A stretch of 64,000 nucleotides of DNA from Sphingomonas sanxanigenens DSM 19645 = NX02 (GTDB lineage: Bacteria; Pseudomonadota; Alphaproteobacteria; Sphingomonadales; Sphingomonadaceae), in NCBI RefSeq assembly GCF_000512205.2, contig NZ_CP006644.1:3280520-3344519 (forward strand). The letters are read 5' to 3'. Shown in pieces: positions 60,380 through 64,000 of this stretch. Under the pieces are notes generated by a model, which was not told the origin of the DNA, made no database searches, and saw only the letters and a list, made by a program, of their open reading frames with translations. A program made the position numbers and the translations under genes. The stretch's first letter is position 1, and each line of letters starts with the position of its first letter.

Positions 60380-61288
60380 TCAGATCACCCGCCCCGGCTC
60401 CGCCGCCATCGCCGCCCCAAGATGCTGGATCAGCAACGATGCAGCCGTCGATGGCGGCCGGCCGCTCGCGGTGATCAGCGACAGCGCCGACAGCGCGAAC
60501 GCCGGGCTGCCGATCGGCACCAGGCACAGCCGACCCGTCGCAACCTCCTCGGCGACGTCGATCGGGGTCAGGAAGCCCATGCCGACGCCGTTCAGCACCA
60601 GCGACTTGATCAGGCTGATGGTGCTTGCGGTGGCGACGAAGCGCGGCGGGGTGCCGACGCTCGTGGCCCACGCACGATCGAGGATCTCGCGCAGCGCATT
60701 GCCTTCGATCGGGCCGATCAGCGCATGATCGGCGCAGGCCGAAAGCGCGATCTCGGTCTGCGTCGCGATCGGATGATCGGGCAGCACCACCGCGCCGAGT
60801 TGATAGACCAGCGTGCGCTCGACGCGGATGTCGTGGCGCGCGGGCGGGTTGAAGCAGATGCCGAAATCCGCGTCCCCCGCCAGCACCAGATCGGTGACCT
60901 GCGCCGACATCGCCATGCGCAGATGATAGACGATGCCCGGATAGACGCGGCTGAACGCCGCGAGGCTGCGCGTGACGAAGGCAGCGCTGCCCTCGACCAC
61001 CGCGAGGTTGATCTCGCCGCGACGCAGCCCCTTCAGCGCGTCGAGCTGCGATTCGGCGTTGCGCAGTTCGCGGCGCCAGTTGCGGACGACGCCGATCATC
61101 ACCTCCCCCGCCGCAGTCAGCCGAAGGCCCTGCGGGCGCCGCTCGAACAGCGCGGTGCCGAGTTGCCCCTCCATCTTCAGGATCTGCCGGTCGATGGCAG
61201 AGGCGGCGACGTTAAGCCGTTCGGACGCCTTGCGGATCGAGCCCGCGCGCGCGACCTCGTCGAAATAGATGGCGAAGCGAGACAGCAT
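60380..61288 (-). CDS. LysR-family transcriptional regulator
   Basis: Encodes 302 residues from ATG 61288, 8 bases after GGAGGG. N-terminal helix-turn-helix 'GSIRKASERLNVAASAIDRQ' (about 20-40) and a substrate-binding domain (90-290). Divergent from the ABC sugar operon, so the likely target is that operon. The first helix region 'LSRFAIYFDEVARAGSIRKA' is typical. Confidence 0.9.
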   Translation of the reverse strand: MLSRFAIYFDEVARAGSIRKASERLNVAASAIDRQILKMEGQLGTALFERRPQGLRLTAAGEVMIGVVRNWRRELRNAESQLDALKGLRRGEINLAVVEGSAAFVTRSLAAFSRVYPGIVYHLRMAMSAQVTDLVLAGDADFGICFNPPARHDIRVERTLVYQLGAVVLPDHPIATQTEIALSACADHALIGPIEGNALREILDRAWATSVGTPPRFVATASTISLIKSLVLNGVGMGFLTPIDVAEEVATGRLCLVPIGSPAFALSALSLITASGRPPSTAASLLIQHLGAAMAAEPGRVI

Positions 61289-61405
61289 CGAGAAGGCCCT
61301 CCGGAACCGGGTGTTGCCTTTTTTAGAACGCATACCCCCGAAAATTGAACTGGATTTGCACGCGGCCGCGGTCAACATCTGCGTTCACGGCAAAAATGCC
61401 GGCAA

Positions 61406-62470
61406 GTGGGGGCGCACAGGTTGGACGGCCAGACGAACAGACGGGCCCTTTTGGGGGCGATGCCGGCCGCAGCTATCGGCCTGGCGCTTGCAGGATGCGG
61501 GCAGAAGGCCGCGGCAGACGGCAAGCAGAGCGGCCATCTCGGCGCCGCGCGCACCGTCGCCTGGGCCATCGGCACCACCGGGTCCGACTTCGTCACCGAA
61601 ATCTCGCTGGGGATCGCCGACGCCGCCGAGATGCTCGGCTGGCGGTTCAACCGCATCCTCAACGCCGCCGCCTCGCCCGATGCGCATATCAGCGCGATCC
61701 GCCAGGCCGTCACCTCGCGCGCGGACGTGATCATCACCGTCGACTGGTATCAGGCGGTGGTCGATGAGATCGCCAAGGGCATGAAGCAGGGCGCGCGTTT
61801 CGCGCTGGTCAATTCGGCCAACAATCCGGACACGCTGGCACCCCTGAAGGTGCCGTTCGTCGGCCAGGACCCGCGCACCACCGGCAAGCTGATGGGCGAA
61901 CGCATCGCCGAGGCGCTGAAGGCGAAGGGCGTCACCAGCGGATCGGTGCTGGTCGGCAACCCCTTCCCCGGCTCGCTCAACGTCGAGGAACGCATCGCCG
62001 GCGTCGGCGAAGGGCTGGCGTCGGCCGGCGGCGGGCTCAAACTCGTCGCCTTTCCCGACAATGCCGCGCAGGATTCGGCCGCGTCGGTCGGGCTTTACAA
62101 GGCCAAGATCACCGGCACCGGCGATGTCGTCGCGCATGCCGTCGCGGGCAGCGAGATGTCCGCGATCCCGCTGTCCAAGGCGCTCGCCGAACTCGGCTCC
62201 AGGCCTGGGCAGGTCATCGTCGGCGGCTGGGCGAGCAGCCTCAAGGTGCTCAACCTCGTCAAGGAGGGCGCGATGAGCTTCGCGCTCGACGAGAACCTCT
62301 ATTATCAGGGCTTCTTCGCGACCTTGCTCGCCTGGTCCGAACTCGAACGCCAGATCCCCGCGATCGACCTCAGTTCCGGCCATGTCTGGGTGACGCCCGA
62401 CAGCGTCGACGGCATGATCGAGAGCTATAACAACCGCATGAAGCGCGCGGCGGCCTATGGCCTCTCGTGA
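61406..62470 (+). CDS. Periplasmic sugar-binding lipoprotein of a CUT2 ABC transporter
   Basis: Encodes up to 354 residues. The start is uncertain (GTG 61406 or TTG 61421). A basic N-terminus, hydrophobic stretch and 'LALAGCGQ' indicate a lipoprotein or Tat-like signal (RRALLG). The rest is a type I periplasmic-binding fold ('DVIITVDWYQAVVDEIAKGM', 'VPFVGQDPRTTGKLMGERIA') as in ribose/fructose/xylose binding proteins. First gene of the transporter operon. Confidence 0.85.
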   Translation: MGAHRLDGQTNRRALLGAMPAAAIGLALAGCGQKAAADGKQSGHLGAARTVAWAIGTTGSDFVTEISLGIADAAEMLGWRFNRILNAAASPDAHISAIRQAVTSRADVIITVDWYQAVVDEIAKGMKQGARFALVNSANNPDTLAPLKVPFVGQDPRTTGKLMGERIAEALKAKGVTSGSVLVGNPFPGSLNVEERIAGVGEGLASAGGGLKLVAFPDNAAQDSAASVGLYKAKITGTGDVVAHAVAGSEMSAIPLSKALAELGSRPGQVIVGGWASSLKVLNLVKEGAMSFALDENLYYQGFFATLLAWSELERQIPAIDLSSGHVWVTPDSVDGMIESYNNRMKRAAAYGLS

Positions 62471-63272
62471 CGCCACCGTCCTGCGCTTCGCGGAGCGGCC
62501 GGCGGTGAGCGCGGCCGAGGCGCCCGAACGACCGCCCGAACGACCGGTCCTGCTCGGCATCGGCGGGCTGACCCGCCATTTCGGCAGCGTCACCGCGGTG
62601 GCGGACATCGATCTCGACGTCCGCGCCGGCGAAGTCACCGCGCTGCTGGGAGACAATGGCGCGGGCAAGTCGACCCTGGTCTCGATGCTCTCGGGCGTCA
62701 CCGCGCCGAGCGCGGGCGAGATGCGGATCGACGGCCGGCCGGTGAGCTTCGCCGACCCCGCCGAGGCGCGCGCGGCGGGCATCGCCACCGTGTTCCAGAA
62801 CCTCTCGCTGATCGAGGACCGCAGCATCGCCGAGAATCTGTTTCTCGGCTGCGAACTGACCCGCTTCGGCTTCATCCTCGATCGCCGCCGCATGAAGGCT
62901 GAGGCGCAGGCCGTGCTCGATCGCATGCGCGTCAACCTGCCGCCGGTGACGACCGCGGTGCGCCACCTCTCCGGCGGCCAGCGCCAGGCGGTGGCGGTGG
63001 CGCGGACGATCCTGCGCGGCGCGCGGCTGGTGATCATGGACGAGCCCACCGCGGCGCTGGGCGTGCGCGAGACCGCCAAGGTGCTCGATCTGATCCGCTC
63101 GCTGCGCGACCAGGGATCGGCGGTGCTGCTGGTCAGCCACAACATGGACAATGTTTTCGACGTCGCCGATCGCGCGGTGATCCTGCGGCTCGGCCGCAAG
63201 GTCGCCGACCTGCGCATCGCCGCGACCAGCAAGGCGGACGTCGTCGGCCTCGTGATGGGAACCGGCGCATGA
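62457..63272 (+). CDS. CUT2 sugar ABC transporter ATP-binding protein
   Basis: Encodes 271 residues with a single ATPase domain (fructose FrcA/xylose-like, not the double RbsA form). Walker A 'GDNGAGKST', signature 'LSGGQRQAVAVART', Walker B 'LVIMDEPTAALG'. A Pro/Glu-rich leader of about 30 residues precedes the domain. Overlaps the binding-protein gene by 14 bases. Confidence 0.94.
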   Translation: MASRDATVLRFAERPAVSAAEAPERPPERPVLLGIGGLTRHFGSVTAVADIDLDVRAGEVTALLGDNGAGKSTLVSMLSGVTAPSAGEMRIDGRPVSFADPAEARAAGIATVFQNLSLIEDRSIAENLFLGCELTRFGFILDRRRMKAEAQAVLDRMRVNLPPVTTAVRHLSGGQRQAVAVARTILRGARLVIMDEPTAALGVRETAKVLDLIRSLRDQGSAVLLVSHNMDNVFDVADRAVILRLGRKVADLRIAATSKADVVGLVMGTGA

Positions 63273-64000
63273 GCCGCGTCGCCGCCCTCCTCGCCAGCCG
63301 CCAGTCGGCGATGCTGGTGGTCGCGGTCGCGCTGTTCGCGCTGTTCGCCACCAACGCGCCGCACTTCCTCGACGGGCAGACCCAGTTCGAGATCCTGCGC
63401 ATCACCGCCTTCACCCTGATCATCGGCCTGCCGCTCACCTATCTGGTGATCGCCGGCGAGGTCGACCTCTCGATCGGCTCGAACTACGGCCTGTGCAGCG
63501 TGGTGACCGCGCTGGCGATCGTCGACTGGGGCTGGAACCCGTGGGCCGCGGCGGCGCTCGGCGTGATGCTCGGCACCGCGATCGGGCTGTTCAACGGCGT
63601 CGCCACGGTGCGGCTGCGCATCCCCTCCTTCATCCTCACCATCGGCATGCTCAGCCTGCTGCGCGGGCTGGCGCTGGTGCTGACGATGGGGCTGTCGATC
63701 GACATTCCGGCGACGATCGAGAGCAGCTTCTTCGCGGTCTCCGGCGGCATGATCGGGCCGGTGCCGGTGCAGGTGCTGTGGGCGCTGGCGGCGTTCCTCG
63801 TCAGCGGCTTCGTGCTGCGCCACACCCTGTTCGGCGCGCGGCTCTACGCGACCGGCGGCAATGCGAAGGCGGCGCTGCAGATGGGCGTCAATCCGGGGCG
63901 GGTGAAGATCTGGACCTTCACCGTGCTCGGCTTCGCCTGCGGCCTCACCGGCGCGCTCACCGCCGGCTGGCTGCGGATCGGCGCGCCGACGACGGGCGCC
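63269..64000 (+). CDS. CUT2 sugar ABC transporter permease, 3' end missing
   Basis: Begins with an ATGA overlap and runs off the window after 244 codons. Hydrophobic segments and 'TYLVIAGEVDLSIGSNYGLC' followed later by 'RLRIPSFILTIGMLSLLRGL' and 'TGGNAKAALQMGVNPGRVKI' are the RbsC/FrcC pattern. Forms the membrane channel for the sugar delivered by the binding lipoprotein. Confidence 0.94.
   Translation, partial: MSRVAALLASRQSAMLVVAVALFALFATNAPHFLDGQTQFEILRITAFTLIIGLPLTYLVIAGEVDLSIGSNYGLCSVVTALAIVDWGWNPWAAAALGVMLGTAIGLFNGVATVRLRIPSFILTIGMLSLLRGLALVLTMGLSIDIPATIESSFFAVSGGMIGPVPVQVLWALAAFLVSGFVLRHTLFGARLYATGGNAKAALQMGVNPGRVKIWTFTVLGFACGLTGALTAGWLRIGAPTTGA

Noticed and set aside
1-64000. CRISPR arrays, tRNA or rRNA genes, insertion sequences or prophage genes
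   Set aside because: I looked for regularly spaced repeats, clover-leaf sequences, rRNA signatures and transposase or integrase proteins and found none.

Overview
The window is GC-rich (roughly two thirds G+C by eye) with tightly packed genes, many 4-base start/stop overlaps and several GTG starts. Together with the Caulobacter-type TonB-dependent receptor and several small proteins of a kind familiar from sphingomonads, this points to an alphaproteobacterium of the order Sphingomonadales (Sphingomonas-like). The assignment is an inference from gene content; there is no rRNA gene to confirm it. The first and last genes are cut by the window ends.

Region 1 (1-860) is the end of an oligopeptide ABC transporter ATPase gene. 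Region 2 (887-22031) is a non-flagellar type III secretion system (T3SS). Its export apparatus lies in two divergent operons that face away from a 486-base regulatory gap (10782-11267). Leftward run sctU, a FliO-like gene, a split sctQ (two genes), sctR, sctS, sctT and a single-domain LuxR-type regulator. Rightward run a lytic transglycosylase, sctV, sctC, sctD, a small needle candidate, sctI, sctJ, sctK, sctL, sctN, sctO and sctP. Beyond the leftward operon lie a candidate secreted filament or translocator protein, two exported proteins sharing the same mature N-terminus, and a five-gene effector operon. That operon encodes an unknown protein, a DUF1521 protein with the GD/PHVD self-cleavage motif of rhizobial NopE effectors, a DNA/RNA non-specific endonuclease (Endonuclea_NS_2 type), a YezG/DUF600-type immunity protein and a small lipoprotein. 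A nuclease with its own immunity protein inside a T3SS locus is the most striking feature: it suggests the system, or part of its cargo, is aimed at other bacteria. A shared 16-base motif precedes the effector operon and the filament-candidate gene, and a perfect CRP-type palindrome sits in the middle of the divergent gap.

Region 3 (22093-29677) is ordinary chromosome: a cobU-type kinase, a two-component system, several small sphingomonad proteins (one next to a LexA-type box), selO, a glycine-zipper lipoprotein and a candidate small RNA ending in a strong terminator. Region 4 (29803-42915) has a TonB-dependent receptor with an Arg/Gly-rich insert, then a six-gene leftward operon: ribokinase-family kinase, RutA-like flavin monooxygenase, RutB-like cysteine hydrolase, chlorohydrolase-type amidohydrolase, MFS transporter and M20 hydrolase. 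Divergent from it are a short-chain dehydrogenase and a second RutB-like hydrolase. The set looks like catabolism of a nitrogen heterocycle or nucleoside-like compound. A small secreted protein with a consensus sigma-54 promoter and a TauD-type dioxygenase follow.

Region 5 (43129-64000) is a carbohydrate-use region. It holds secreted beta-propeller-like proteins, a 2-keto-3-deoxy-galactonate kinase with MFS transporter and dehydrogenase, an IclR regulator, a DapA-family aldolase/dehydratase, an enolase-superfamily sugar-acid dehydratase and a Gfo/Idh/MocA oxidoreductase. A LacI regulator, a large unrecognised secreted protein coupled to a TonB-dependent receptor, a LysR regulator and the start of a ribose-type (CUT2) ABC sugar importer complete it. 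The genes together suggest outer-membrane capture of an oligosaccharide, extracytoplasmic cleavage, and breakdown of the released sugar acid through a 2-keto-3-deoxy intermediate.
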